Shown here piece by piece: positions 9,161-21,109 of a stretch of DNA of 64,000 nt (positions are counted from its first letter, which is position 1; each line of letters begins with the position of its first letter). Where the stretch lies: contig OZ251242.1 in the NCBI GenBank assembly GCA_965240325.2, positions 1,364,001-1,428,000 of the forward strand. The letters run 5' to 3'. The notes below the pieces were generated by a model, which was given only the letters and a program-made list of their open reading frames with translations, had not been told where the DNA came from and ran no database searches. The position numbers and the translations under genes were made by a program. This stretch comes from Rebecca billardiae RCC1528 (lineage: Eukaryota; Haptophyta).

Positions 9161-12100
9161 ATGCCGGCGTACGCGCCCGACCTGCCGGTGGAGGAGCTCG
9201 CGGCGGAGCGGCAGAGCTGCCTCGACGACATCTACTCGCTGCTCTGCACCAAGGCCGCCTACCGCGGCTTCCCGTGCCCGGAGGTGGACGCCGAGTTGGC
9301 GCGGCTGCAGGCACACGTCAGTGTGCTCGAGCAGGTGCGCCGCGCGCGCGGCGCAGCGCGGCGTGCGCCGCGCGCGCGCGCCCGAGAGAGAGAGAGAGCG
9401 CGCGCGCGCGCACGCCGCGCGCGCCCTCCGCGCCCGAGCGCGCGCCCGCGCCCGACGGGCCGCGCGCGCTCGGGCGCGCGCGAGCGCGAGCGCAAGGCTG
9501 ACCGACGCATGCGTGCCGCTGCCTGCGCGCGCGCGCGCGCGCGCCTCGCCGCCGCGCCCGCGCGCGCGCAGATGATCAACGCGAACCTCGCCGGCTGGCC
9601 CGCGCCGCCGCCGCCGCGCGCCGCGCGGCACGTCCAAGACCCGCCGCCGATGCGCCCGCCGGCCGTCGGCGGCGCGCCGCTCGGCGGCCTGGCGATGGCG
9701 CCGCCGCCGTACCGCCCGCCCGCGGCGGCGGGCGCGGCGGCGGCGGCGCTGCCTCGCGCCGCGTGGCCCGCGCCGCCCGCGCCGCGCCGCGCCGCCGCCG
9801 CCGCCCCGCTCGCGGCCGCGCTCCCGCCCGCTGGCGGCGCGGGCGGTCCGTACGCGCACGGCGGCGCGGCGCACGATGGCGCGCCCGCCGCGCGCGCGCG
9901 CTGGCCGGCGGCGTACGGCGACGCGGCGGCGTACGCGGCGTCGGCGCGTGCGCCGCCGTACGGCGCACCGCCCGGCCCCGCCGCCGCGTGGGCCCACGCC
10001 CCGCCCTTCGACGCGGACGACGACGACGAGGCGGGCGCGGACGAGCCGGCTGCGCGCTTTGGCGCAGCAGCGCTGCTCGGCCGCGAGGCCGCGGAGATGC
10101 GCGCGGTGCGCGCGGTGGACGCCGCCGAGGCGGAGGCGGAGGCGGAGGCGGAGATCGACGCAGAGATCGCGGCGGAGATCGAGGCGGAGATGCGCCGCGA
10201 GGAGGCCGCGTACGCGTCGGCGGGCGGCCCGCCGTCGCGCGTGTACATTGCGCGCGGCGGCGGCGCGGCGCGCGCGCCGCAGCCGCAGCCACCGCTGCCC
10301 GGCGCGCCGCCGCCCGTCGCGGCGCGCCCCGCGCTCGGCGGCGGCGCGGCGGCGCCGCGCGCGTCGCGCTCGGTCGGCGCGCAGGCGGGCGCCGGCGCGG
10401 AGGCGCTGCGCGCCGAGCGCGCCGCCGGCCCCGCCGCGCCGCCGCCGCCCGCCGCCGCGCTGGGCGCCGTGAGCGCGGTCGAGCGGCTCGCTGAGATCGC
10501 GGGGTCGCTGCGGCCGGAGACCGCTCCGACCAACGGGCGGCGGCACGTGGCGACGTCGGCGTGGGACGAGGGGTTCGGCGCGCGCGGCGTGGGCGGCGGC
10601 GCGGGCGGCGTCGTGCCGCCCGCGCCCGCGCGCCCGTCCACCGCCGGGCCGCCGCTCCAGCCCTCCGCCGCGCGCGCGGCCGAGCAGCGCGCCGCCGCGG
10701 CCGAGGCGCGCTTGGCCGAGCAGAGGCGGCGCGCCGCGCTCGTCGCCGCGCGCGCGCAGGGCGCCGCCGCGCTCGCCGAGGCGCGGCGGGGCGCGGCGGA
10801 GCAGGCGGAGGCGCGCGCGGCGGCGGCGGAGCAGGAGGCGCTCGCCGCCGCGCAGCGCCAGCGCATCGCCGCCCTCGGCCAGTGGGCGGAGCAGCTGCTG
10901 GGCGCAGCAGCACACGAGCCCGCGCCGCGCGCGGGGCGGCGGGTGCCGCCCGAGGTCGAGCCCCGCGGCCAGCCGCAGCCGGGCGGAGGGCCGGCGGCGC
11001 GGCGCGCGGACAGCGTCGCCGTCGACTCGGAGGCGGAGCGGCTGGCGGCCGCGGCGGCGCGGCAGCAGCAGCACGCGCAGCAGCAGCAGCAGCAGTGGCA
11101 GCGGCAGCAGCAGGCGCAGCAGCAGCGCGCACCGCTCGGCGCGGACGACGACGACGACGACGACGACGACGACAACGACGACGACGACGGCTACGCCTAC
11201 GAGGACGAGGACGAGGCCGAGGCGGACGGCGCCGAAGACAGTGGCGGCGGCGGGCCGTCGCGCGCCGACACGCTGGCGGCGCAGGCGCGCGCGCTCCTCG
11301 CCGCGATGCAGCAGCTGCGCACGCACGGCGACCCCGACGACGCGGCCGACCGCGCGCGCGCGCACGAGCTGAGTGGAGCGATGGAGGCCGTGATGGCTGC
11401 GCTGCGGGCGGAGTCGCGAGAGGCGTCGGCGCGCGCGGCGCAGGCGGACGCGGCGGCGCGGCGCGCGGGCGCCGAGGGCGGCGCGCCGCGCGCGATCCCC
11501 GAGCGCGCCGCCGACGCCGACGCCGGCGGCGCGCGGGGCGGCTCGGAGGAGCGCGAGCTGCTCGCTCACGCGCGCTCGGCGATTGAGTCGGCGCAGCGCG
11601 CGAGCGCGGCGCAGCGCGCGAGCGCCGCCGCCGAGGCCGACGGCGCCGAGGCGCAGCCGGCGCCGCGCGCGCGCCCGTCGTCGTCGGCCGCGCGCCCGCC
11701 GCCGCCGCACCAGCACCAGCACCCGCCGCCGCTTGGCGCGGGCCTGCCCGCCGCCGACGCGCCCGCCGTGCACGCGGAGGCGGCGCTGAACGCGGAGCGC
11801 ATGGGCGCGCTGCTGTCCAAGATGGCGGAGCTGCAGGCCGTGTCCGAGCGCGTGCAGGCGCTGCGCGAGCTGCTCGGCGGGCAGGGGGCGGGCGGCGCGC
11901 ACACCCAAGGCCCGACGCCGCCCGCGCACGCCGCGGCGGTGGAGGAGGACGACGAGGACGAGGAGGAGGACGAGGAGGGTGGTGGTGACGACGAGCCGCC
12001 CGCGCAGGAGACGGCCGCGGAGGCGATGGCGCGCGCAAGGCTCGAGCGCCTCCGCTCGGAGAACGACGCCGCGCAGGCGAGGGTGGACGCTGCACGCGCC

Positions 12101-15100
12101 GCGCTCGCGCGCATGCGCGAGACGGCGCTGGCGACCGGCGGCCCGCGCGCGGAGGCGGTGGCGGCGGCCGCGGCCGCCGCGCTCCGCTCGCCCGAGCGCG
12201 AGCGTGCCGACTCGGAGTCTGACGGCGCGCGCCCGCCCGAGCCCACGCCCGGCCGCATGCGCGGCGCGCCCGCCGGTCTGGGCCGCGCCGAGCAGCCGCA
12301 GCAGCAGTGGCGTCAAGAGGAGGAGGAGGAGGAGGAGGAGGAGGACGCCGAGGAGGAGGGCGGGCCGGTGCGTGCGCCGCGCGCCCGCGCGCCCGCGCGC
12401 CCCCGCGCGCGCGCCGCCCCTCCGCCGCCGGCACCGCCGCAAGACGGGGAGGTGGTGCCGCCTCGCGCCCGCCCGCCTCCGCCCACGCACCCGCCGCCCT
12501 CCGCGCCGCCCTCCGCGCAGGGCCTGGACCTGCCGCAGATGGCCGCCGTGTACTACGGCCTGGGCGCGGACGAGCTGCTCGCGCTCAGCGCCGAGCAGCA
12601 GCGGCTGCTCGTCGGCGCGTTCGTGCGCGAGCGCTTTGGGCCGCTGCTCGGCGGCGGCTCGGAGGAGGGCGAGGGGGCGGAGGAGGAGGAGGAGGGCGGC
12701 GGCGCGTGGGCGGGCGGCGAGCTGGACGGCCGGTGCGCGCCGGGCTCGCAGCCGCGCTACGCGCACGCGCGCGTCGGCCGCGGCTCCGACGTCGACCCCG
12801 TCGCCGCCGCGGCGAACGCCGACCTCGGCGACACCGGCGCCGAGCGCGCGCCGCCGCGCTCGCCTGCCAGCCTCGCCGCCTCGCGCCCGTGGGCGAGTGC
12901 GCAGCTGTACGGCGGCGCGGCAACGGCGGCCTCCGCCGCGGCCTCGCGGCCGGGCGGCGCCGAGCAGGCGGCGCCCGGCGGCGGTGCTGCCGACGCCGAC
13001 GCCGACGCGGACGAGGCGGACGGCGAGGAGGCGGAGGCGGACGCGGGCGAGGTTGAGGCGCTGAGCGCGGAGATTGGCGCGATGCTCGGCCAGCTCTCCG
13101 CACTGCGCGCGGCCATCGCGCAGCAGCGCGACTCGGCGGCGGAGGCGGCGCAGCAGGACGCGCCGCCGCCCGCCGCGCAGCAGCTGCGGCAGCAGCAGCA
13201 GGCGCAGCAGCAGCAGCAGGCGCAGCAGCAGCAGCAGGCGCGGCAGCAGCCGCAGCAGCGCTCGGCCGCGCCCCAAGACCAGCCCATCGACAACGACGAC
13301 GAGGACGAGGACGAGGACGAGGCGGGCGGGGGCATGCCCGCCGAGCTCGTGCGCACGGGCGCGCAGCTCGCCCACCGCGAGCTCGACGAGCTGATCGGCG
13401 CCGACTCCGTGCACCTGGTCGCGCTGCTGCAGCTCTTCCGCGCGCTGCTGCGCGTGCGCACGCCCGCCAAGCGGCTCGCGCTGCTCGAGCACGTGCGCCG
13501 CCTCGCCGCGGAGATCATCGGCGCGGACGACGCCGAGGAGGAGGAGGAGGACGAGGAGGAGGAGGACGACGAGGACGATGACGACAGCGGCGGCGGCGGT
13601 CGCACGCGCAAGACCCAGCTCGACGGCGCGCCCTCGCACTTCGAGTGCGCCGGCAGCTACACTGACGGCCGCGGCCGAGGCGCCGCCGCGGGCGACGGGC
13701 GCGACGGCCGGCCGCTCACCGCCGCGGGCGGCCTCCGCCCACCGCCGCCGAGCGCGGGCGCGCGGCCCAGCAGCGCCGCCGGCGGCGGGCGCGGTGGCGG
13801 CGGCGGCGGCGCCGGCGGCGGCGGCACCCCGACGATCCGGATCAACTCGCAGCTGGCGAACGAGTTCCTGCCCGGACCGGACGAGCCCTCGGCCGGGCGC
13901 GCGGCCGCGTCGCCCGCGTCCACGATCGCCTCGTCCGCGTACGACTACGCGGAGGACGTGGACGAGGAGGAGGAGGAGGAGGAGGAGGAGGACGGCGGCG
14001 TGCTCTCACCCGAGACGCGCCGCTTCCGCGCCAAGATGCAGGCCACCGCGACCGGCCGGCCCAAGACCGCGCGCGGGCCTCCGGGCGTGGACCCTTTCCA
14101 CTACGTGCAGCCCTCCCACGCGCAGCCCTCCCACGCGCAGCCCTCCCACGCGCAGCCCTCCGCGCACTCCGCCTCCGCCTCCGCCTCCGCCGCACACGCT
14201 GGCGCCGACGCCGACGCCAAGCACGACGGCGCGAGGGCGCGGCCGGGCACGGCCGGCGGCGGCGGCGGCGCGGCGGCGCAGGCCGGCGGCGCGCCGTCGG
14301 CCAAGCCGCGCGCCAACGTGTGGGCCGCCGCGGCCGAGGCGGAGGCGGAGGCGGAGGCGGAGGCGGAGGCGGAGGACGCGCTCGGCGGTACCGCCTCCAC
14401 CGACGCGGCTGTCTCCGCCGACGCGGACGGCGCCGCGCGCGAGAGCCGGCTCGTGTCCGACATGCTGGCGGACGAGTCCCTGCTCTCCGAGCTCGACGAC
14501 GCCCTGCGCGCGCTGCCCGCGGACTCGGCGCAGGGCGCGCAGGGGGCGCAGCCGCTCGAGTGGTCCTCGCTGTGCGACATCGCCATGCTGATCACGCGGC
14601 TCGTGCAGGTGCGGTACGACAACGCGGAGGACGAGCACCTGCGGTACGCGGTCTGCGACATCGTCAAGCAGGTGCGTGCGTGTGTGCGCCGTGCGTGTGT
14701 GCGCCGTGCGTGTGCGTGCGTGCGTGTGCGCGCGCAGAAGCAGCGCACGCGCGCTGCGCGCGCGCGCTGCGCGACGCACGCGCGGGGCGAGAGGCGGCGC
14801 CAACGCGCGCGCGCTCGCCCACGCGCGGCCGCGCGCCACCGCGCAGCACGCCGAGCGCCCCGCGTGCGAGCTGCGCAGCGCGCTCGTGGGCGACGTGGCC
14901 GAGCTGCTGCACAACGAGATGGTGTACGCCGAGGCCAGCGCGCGGCTGCGCGCGCAGTACGCGCACTCCGCGGGGCGGTTGCGCGCGATGCACGCGCAGG
15001 TGGGCGAGCAGCTGGGCGCGCTGCAGGCCGTGCGCGCCAAGGTGGGCGCGCAGCTGGGCGCGCTCGACGCGCAGCGCGCCGCGGACATGCGCCGGCTGCA

Positions 15101-17169
15101 GCGCGAGCGGCGCGAGCGCCTCTACCGCGGCGGCAAGCTCGGCGACGACGACGACGACGCCGACGCCGACGCCGAGGAGGCGGAGGCGTCGGAGGAGGGC
15201 GGCGCGTTCGGCGGCGGCGCGCGGCGCGGGCGCGACCTCCGGCCGGTGGGCGAGGAGGAGGACGAGGAGGAGGACGAGGAGGACGAGTCGGACGGCGCGG
15301 GCGCGTACCCGCCCGACTTTGAAGACGAGGACGACGACGACGACGAGGACGAGGACGAGGACGAGGAGGAGGACTCGTGGCATGTTGAGGAAGCGCCCGA
15401 CACGCGCGCACACGCACACGGACACGACGACGACGACGACGACGACGAGGAGGAGGAGGAGGAGGAGGATTCGGAGTCTGACGAGTTCGGCGAGGACGAG
15501 GGCGCGTCGGACGAGGAGGACGAGGACGCGGACGGCTGCTTCGACGAGTTCGACGACGAGGCGGCCTTCGACGCGCTGCTCGGCCGCGAGGCGGCGCAGC
15601 AGGCGGCCAACGCGCGTCAGCAGATGGACGCGCTGTCTGCGCGCATGGCCCACTACCTCGCAGCGGGCCACGGGGCGCACCTCGAGGACTGCAGCGAGGA
15701 CGAGGCGAGCGAGGAGGCGGAGGCGGAGGACGAGGAGGAGGCGGAGATCCGCGCGGCGAGCGAGCGCGCGGGCACCACCCTCGAGGGTCTGCGCGAGGTG
15801 AGAGCGCGGCGCAGGCGCGGCCGCCGGGCACGCGCGCGCACGCGCGGCGCGCGCACGCGCGTAGGCGCGCCGGCCCGCGGGGCCTGCGCGTGGGCGCTCA
15901 CGCCCCGAGCCACGGCGCGGCCCTGCGCCGTGCTCGCGCGCGCAGGCGTTCCGCAAGCTCTCGGAGGCGCACTCCGCCGTGCTCGACGAGCAGCACGACG
16001 CCCAGCCGCCGCCCCCCGCGCACGTGCCGGGCGCGCCCTTCAACCCGTTTGCTCCGGCATCCTCGCTGCTGCCGCGCGGCGCGCCCGCGGCCGCGGGCGC
16101 GCGCGTCGTGGCGGACGAGGCGGTGGACGCGCCCCCGGCGGCGTGCGGCGCCGGCGCGGACGAGGGCGCGGACGCGGTGACCATCGACGACCTGCCCACG
16201 CCCTCGTGCCTCGCGCTCGACAGCGCAAAGGTGGGGCCCGCCGCCCGCCGCGCGCCGCGCGCCGCCCGCCGCGCGCCGCCCGCCGCGCGCCGCGCTGCGC
16301 GCGCGCACGCGCGCGCGCCAGCTCATCATCCGAGATGCCCTCGCCCGCCACGCGCCGCGCGCCGCGCGCAGCGCTCGCGCCTCGCGCAGCAGATGCGCGG
16401 GGAGGAGCTGGCGGCCTCGCCCGCGCAGCCGCCGAGCGCGTCCGAGCTCGCGGGCTCGTCCGAGGCCGCCCTCGACCCTGACGAGTACGGCACAGGCGGC
16501 GCAGGGGGCGGCGCACACGTGCGCGCACCCACGCACCGCGCGCACGAGGGCGCGCGCGCCGCCTCGCCTCGCGCGGCCTCAACCTCGCCCCGCCCGCCCG
16601 CCCCCGCCACGCGTGCGCGCCGCCCGTCCCCCGCAGCCGAGCGGCCTGCCCGAGCACCTCGTGCACGAGTTCAAGGCGTCGCTGCACGAGCTCGGGCGGC
16701 AGTACGGCGCGGGGCGGGGGCAGGGGCAGGGGCAGCAGACGGGCGCGGAGGTGCTGCTGCGCGCGGCGGACGCGTCGGCGCAGCCGCCGCAGGTGCGCAG
16801 CGCGGCGCCGCCGCCCGGCGCGCGCGCGGCCGCTGCGAGCGCACATGCCGACCCTCGGCGCGCGCGCGCGCTGAGGCGGCTGCGCCCTCGCCCGCCGCCC
16901 TGCCCGCCCGCCCGCAGCCGCCAGCCTCCGTGTCCGCACCGGAAGGCGCCGCCGCCCTCGAGCCCGCGCCCGCCGCGGAGGCGGCCGTGCCCGCCGAGCC
17001 CGTGGCGGAGCCCGCGCCCGAGTCGCCCGCGACCGCGGCCGCTGCCAAGGCCGACGCGCGCGCGGCGGCCGCCTCGGCCGACGGCCCGAGCGGCGCGGCT
17101 GCTCCCGCGGCCGAGGGTGTGTGTGAGGGTGGTGAGGAGGGCCAGACCAACATGGAGGCCCTCGACTGA
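9161..17169 (+). CDS. Giant acidic Ala/Gln-rich coiled-coil protein, unassigned
   Basis: Seven exons by splice sites and frame: 9161-9334, 9572-14671, 14847-15797, 15946-16230, 16372-16518, 16637-16792, 16918-17169. All six introns are phase 0 (118-237 bp), giving 2354 residues. I do not recognise the family. Visible features: a compact helical N-terminus (MPAYAPDLPVEELAAERQ), Ala/Pro-rich linker, Ala-Glu helices likely to form coiled coils (near 10690-10900 and 11800-12160), poly-Gln blocks, and repeated Asp/Glu tracts. Conserved-looking islands without low complexity are LDLPQMAAVYYGLGADELL (12528), a helical block near 13380-13530 (ELDELIGADSVHLVALLQL), WSSLCDIAMLITRLVQVRYD (14562), and a helical exon 3 start. 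Architecture vaguely recalls centrosomal scaffolds such as PCM1, but no specific motif supports that. The acceptor of exon 3 could also be 14871. Confidence 0.65.
11061..11126 (+). repeat. CAG repeat coding poly-Gln
   Basis: Interrupted CAG tract encoding a Gln-rich block in the giant acidic protein. Poly-Asp codons (GAC) follow directly. Confidence 0.8.
13189..13260 (+). repeat. Second CAG repeat coding poly-Gln
   Basis: Interrupted CAG tract with GCG codons, encoding Gln-Ala blocks in the same protein, followed by an Asp/Glu run. Confidence 0.8.
14108..14160 (+). repeat. 15-bp coding minisatellite (Gln-Pro-Ser-His-Ala)
   Basis: Three perfect copies of CAGCCCTCCCACGCG plus a partial fourth, in frame in exon 2 of the giant acidic protein. 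Confidence 0.85.
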
Positions 17170-19111
17170 GCCAGTCGTGAGTGAGCACAGAGCAGCACAC
17201 GCGTGACGAGGCGCCTGTCTGTAGTGGGCGGCGTGACTGCTGACAGTGACGGCGCATCGCATCCTTGGCCTTGGCTGCGTCCGCTGGCACCGCTGCGGCT
17301 GAGGCCCCCACGGCCACGGGGCCACGGGCCCACGGCCCCAGTCAGCCCAGTCTGACTGGGCTGGCAGTCTGCCACCCTGGCAGTGGCGGCAGTGGCCGAC
17401 GCCGGCATCGCCATCGGCACTCGGTGCCGTCTGACACTGATGCAGTGACTGAGACTGACTGGCCGCCACGCGGCCGCCGTCAGTGAGTAGTGACTAGTCG
17501 TGAGTATACTGATGAGTATTATTATTAGTGACTCGTTGCGACTAACTTGCGACTGGTCACTGGCTAGCTTCCGCTTCGACTACAGTTTACTATGATTTAA
17601 CGTGCACACTTGGTTAAGGCGTGATTAACGCCATCCAACACTGCACAAAGACACCGCCACAAAACAGACCGGCGCAGGCAGGTGAGGGGCGCGTTGCCGC
17701 ACCTCAGCATCGAGGCGGCCATTGCAGCAAGCGGCCGCCCCGCGCTCGGAGGCACGCGCTCGAGAGCGCGCTCTGACACCACACGGGGAGGGTGCTGCAC
17801 CTGGATGTTGCATCCCAGCCACCTCGAGAGTGCAGCCACGCCAAACACCTGCCTGCGCTGTGAGCGACGCCGCGTCGACTGATCGAGCCCCAGCCGAAGG
17901 GAAGAACTGGAAGATGAAGGGTGGGCAGGTCCACATGCCCGGCGTAAACTGCGCGCTGCTCGCCCGCGAAGGCAAGCAGCGCACCCCCGCCGCCTTCGCA
18001 AGCAGCGGGGGCGGGGGGAAAGCGGCCCCTCTCGGCTGCCGCCAGCCCCTGTCTGCCCACCTACCCCGGTTGTGGCACAGAGCCTTCGCCTGCCCCGAAC
18101 ACAAACACCTTGTGAACAGGGCCAGGCGCGGCCCCACGCCCCATCGGGACGAGTGGGCCCGCGAAGAGCGCGCCCACGACCGCGTCGGTCGTCGCCGACG
18201 CCGCGCCCTCATGCCCAGACGCCGCAGCCGGGGCGCCATCACCCAGAGGGTGATGGCAGCCCCCGGCCTCTTGGCGGTCCGAAGACATGCGGGACGGCCG
18301 CGACGACGGGTCCGACGATGCCGAAGGCGCAAGCTCGCGGAAGGGGCCAGAGTTGGGAAGCTGCGGCGTCGGGCCCGCACGCGCCTTGTCAGCACGATTG
18401 ACCCGTCGCGTACCCGCAGCCGGCCTCAGCGAGCCGTCCGCGCGGTGCTTCTTCTTCCAACTCTTGGACCTCTTCGCAGCACCAGGCACACCAGAGACTA
18501 GCGCCCAGCTCAGCTCGGGCGTGAAGACTACGACCCGTGAAGTTACTCAGAGTCAGATGCCGATGGCGATGCAACCGCCTGCCGAGTGCCGCCGGCTCAT
18601 GCGCTGTTGAGTATTGCTCAGCAGCTAAACTTAACGACGGCCCTGCCGCCCTCACCCGTCACCGCCAGCTGACGCCTGCTCAAGCCTGGCAGAACGTACT
18701 GCTGATCGCAGTCCGTGACCGGTGTCGTGGGTACACGCTTGCTGAGGACGACGCTCACCACTTCACGCCCAAACAGGTAGCCACAAGCGCTCGAATTGCC
18801 CAATAGCCACGTGCAGGCAGAACGTGAACGCTGCATGCGGTGGCACGAATTCGCGCAGGTGGCACCGTCGGCTGACCCAGCTTGGCACGGTCGTGTGCAG
18901 TCGTATCGATGAGATCAGAGCGACGGGCAGCATGCGCACTACTGGGCGACGCACGTACGCAAGTGGCTCATCAACCGGGGAACACCGTGCTCCTGCAGCC
19001 ATCGAGGCGCGTCGATGGCGACTGATCGACGGAAGGAGCGGCGCGCGGGCGCGGGGCGGCGGGCGCCACGGATTATCGGACCAAAGGAATGGATTCCTTT
19101 GATCGGACGGC
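17170..19111. other. Lower-GC region without a recognised gene
   Basis: GC drops after the stop at 17169. Long but low-quality frames exist on both strands between 17600 and 18660 (Arg/Pro-rich, no domain). 17300-17480 is rich in short CAGTGGC/TGACTG-like repeats. I see no family motif. Some of it may be UTR or old mobile-element sequence. Confidence 0.45.
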
Positions 19112-19498
19112 ATGTCGGCATTGTTTGTCACTGTCAGCATGGGCACGCCCCTGTTGCCACCCGAGGCCCTCTTGCCCAGAGTGAGCGCACTTTCACGCTG
19201 GCAGCTCAGCGCGGACCAGACGACGATATCGACGCATTTCCTCGCGCGGGACTGGAGTGAGGCGATGAAGTTCATCAACGCGCTCTCCGACATCGCCGAA
19301 GACGAGGGACACCACCCAGACATCAGCCTGACCAACTACCGGGAGGTCTCGGTCGACCTCACGACGCATGACGTCGGTGGTCTGACCATGCCTGACCTCG
19401 TGGTTGCCGCCAAGTTGGACGCAATCCCCGTGGAGTACTCCGCTAAGTGGCTGCGCGGGGATGATGCAACCGCATACCGACCTGCCCATGGCAGCTAA
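19112..19498 (+). CDS. PCBD-like: Pterin-4a-carbinolamine dehydratase (PCD/DCoH)
   Basis: Predicted to dehydrate 4a-hydroxytetrahydropterin, regenerating the pterin cofactor of aromatic amino acid hydroxylases. The 128-residue frame covers the whole small domain: SRWQLSADQTTISTHF, then DWSEAMKFINALSDIAEDEG, the signature HHPDI, Tyr-x-x-Val, and TTHDVGGLTMPDL near the end. The HHPD pair and the later THD histidine are the known active-site residues. ATG at 19112 opens the frame; ATG at 19139 would give a length closer to bacterial and animal forms. Intronless. It sits alone in a lower-GC region and its codons use more A and T in third position than neighbouring genes, which could mean a different origin or only local composition. 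Confidence 0.87.
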   Translation: MSALFVTVSMGTPLLPPEALLPRVSALSRWQLSADQTTISTHFLARDWSEAMKFINALSDIAEDEGHHPDISLTNYREVSVDLTTHDVGGLTMPDLVVAAKLDAIPVEYSAKWLRGDDATAYRPAHGS

Positions 19499-20108
19499 GC
19501 CTCCGGCGCGCGGGCCCGCCGCGAGTTACATTCTGCGCAAAGCCGGCGCGGCGCTGCGACGCAGACACGAAACATGATATATGAAACGGCTGCAGACGGC
19601 ACCGTGGCCGTGCTCGTAGGCGAGTGGCGGCGACACGCATACTCGTCAATGTCGTCAATTTTGATGGTTGTCGGCCTCGTCGACGGCGACAGTCCATGAC
19701 TCTGCATAGCCAGTTAGCCTCCGCGTCGCGGTGACGCGGCCAGCCGGCCAGCCATCGGAGGCATATTCATATTGTCTATATATATATTGAATACTGGGCG
19801 CAGGGCGCCGGACAGTACGGTACAGCCCGGGTCCGCGTGCCCCGTGTGCACACGGCTTGATATACTGATAACGGGACCCCGGACGCGGAGCCCTAGCATG
19901 AGGCGATGCCAGCCCCCAGGCACAGCACGGGCAGTCTCAGCCAAAGTCGGCGACGACGGGAGTGGCTCACGGCCTTCCTAAGATGAGCCACACGACTGAC
20001 ACCGCGCCGCGGCCCGCCAGCAGCGGGGCCCGCGGCGGCGGCGACGACGAGCGTCGGGTGCCCAACGGCGGCAGCGGCCGGCCGCGCGCCGGCCCCGCCC
20101 GCGCGTGC
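19499..20108. other. Intergenic, no gene seen
   Basis: Between PCD and the 3' end of eL20. Contains a short ATATAT run near 19780. No frame with family features and no tRNA-like fold was found by eye. Confidence 0.5.
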
Positions 20109-20927
20109 TCAGTAGTACGTGTTCGGCTTCTGCGCCTTGAAGGTGCTCTTGAAGCGCTTCTCGGTGCGCATGATGCGGTGCGCGAGTGGGAACGCAATCT
20201 TCGAGTCGTGGAACTGCTGGATGTTGGCGCGCTTGGTCGAGGCGGGCTTGACCTCGGCGGTGCGGATGATCTGGATGCCGCGCGGCGCCGCGCGGTTCCG
20301 CCCGGCCAGGTCGTTGTACACCGCCTGGATCGCCGCGTTGATGGAGCACTCCCGGTACTCCTTGTACATGTTGTGCGTGCCCGTGCGCGACTCGTACCGG
20401 AGCCACACGCCGTAGTTCTTGACGACGCGCCGGTTCTTCTCGATGAGCTCGTGGCACGAGAGGATCTGGCCGTGCGCCTTCTTCACGCGGCGCAGTTTGC
20501 TGCGCGACGGCCGGTGCCGGGGTCGCGTGCGTGCGCGCGCGCGCGCGCGGAGCGCCGCATGCCGTGAGCCGTGGGCTCGGCAGGCGGCCTGCGGCCAGCG
20601 CGAGCGTGGCGAGCTGCCGAGCGGCACCGAGGCCCCAGCCGGGGCTGTGCTGGGTTGGACGGACAGCCCTGCCCGCCCGGCCCCGGCGTGCGCCGCCTCG
20701 CCACGCGCAGCTCCTCGCCGCGCAGACGCGTGCAGCCGCCCAGCGAGCCGCTCGCCCAGCGCGTGCGGCCGCACACGTCGCGCGCGCACACACCTGATGA
20801 AGTACCAGAACTTTGAGCGCGCGACCACATCATTGGCCGCGAACAGCTTCATCCGGTACACCTTCGGGTTCGGGTCCTTCTCCGAGGGCTTCATCCGCCC
20901 GAGGATCTGGAAGGTTTTGACCACCAT
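20109..20927 (-). CDS. RPL18A: 60S ribosomal protein eL20 (L18a)
   Basis: Structural protein of the large cytosolic ribosomal subunit. Two exons: 20927-20794 and 20499-20109, joined in phase 2 across a 294-bp intron (GTGTGT...GCAG) so that WYFI runs into [11 protein letters not shown]. The product is 174 residues, close to the usual 176. Diagnostic blocks are [20 protein letters not shown], the [20 protein letters not shown] core and the C-terminal [17 protein letters not shown] followed by the ending PNTYY. ATG at 20927 (CACCATGG context) is chosen because the frame further upstream has only TTG. The intron is rich in alternating CG. Divergent from the DEAD-box helicase. Confidence 0.95.
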   Translation of the reverse strand: MVVKTFQILGRMKPSEKDPNPKVYRMKLFAANDVVARSKFWYFIRCVRARRVRPHALGERLAGRLHASARRGAARGEAAHAGAGRAGLSVQPSTAPAGASVPLGSSPRSRWPQAACRAHGSRHAALRARARARTRPRHRPSRSKLRRVKKAHGQILSCHELIEKNRRVVKNYGVWLRYESRTGTHNMYKEYRECSINAAIQAVYNDLAGRNRAAPRGIQIIRTAEVKPASTKRANIQQFHDSKIAFPLAHRIMRTEKRFKSTFKAQKPNTYY

Positions 20928-21109
20928 GGTGCCTCCCCGCGCCGCGCGAGCCAAGCACGTCGACGTGTGAGTCCGGTGGCGGCCGCTGGGTTGGGCTCGC
21001 AGTCCGGCGGGGGAGGCTCGAAAGTCCGGGTTTCACGGCCCCTGCTCTGCCGGACCTGCTGGCAGCGGACGCGGGACCGGCGACGCGCGCTGCAACGTTG
21101 CGCCGCGCG
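20928..21109. promoter_or_regulatory. Divergent upstream region, eL20 / DEAD-box helicase
   Basis: 182 bp between two start codons on opposite strands. A shared promoter is inferred from position only. Confidence 0.4.

Noticed and set aside
8567-13639. Very long minus-strand frame antisense to the giant acidic gene
   Set aside because: Composition is the Leu/Arg/Val shadow of Asp/Glu/Ala codons; no motif or start.
5672-15322. A 3216-codon open frame on plus
   Set aside because: It runs through PREB (minus strand) and an intron of the gene at 9161. Only the part from ATG 9161 has the expected exon structure.
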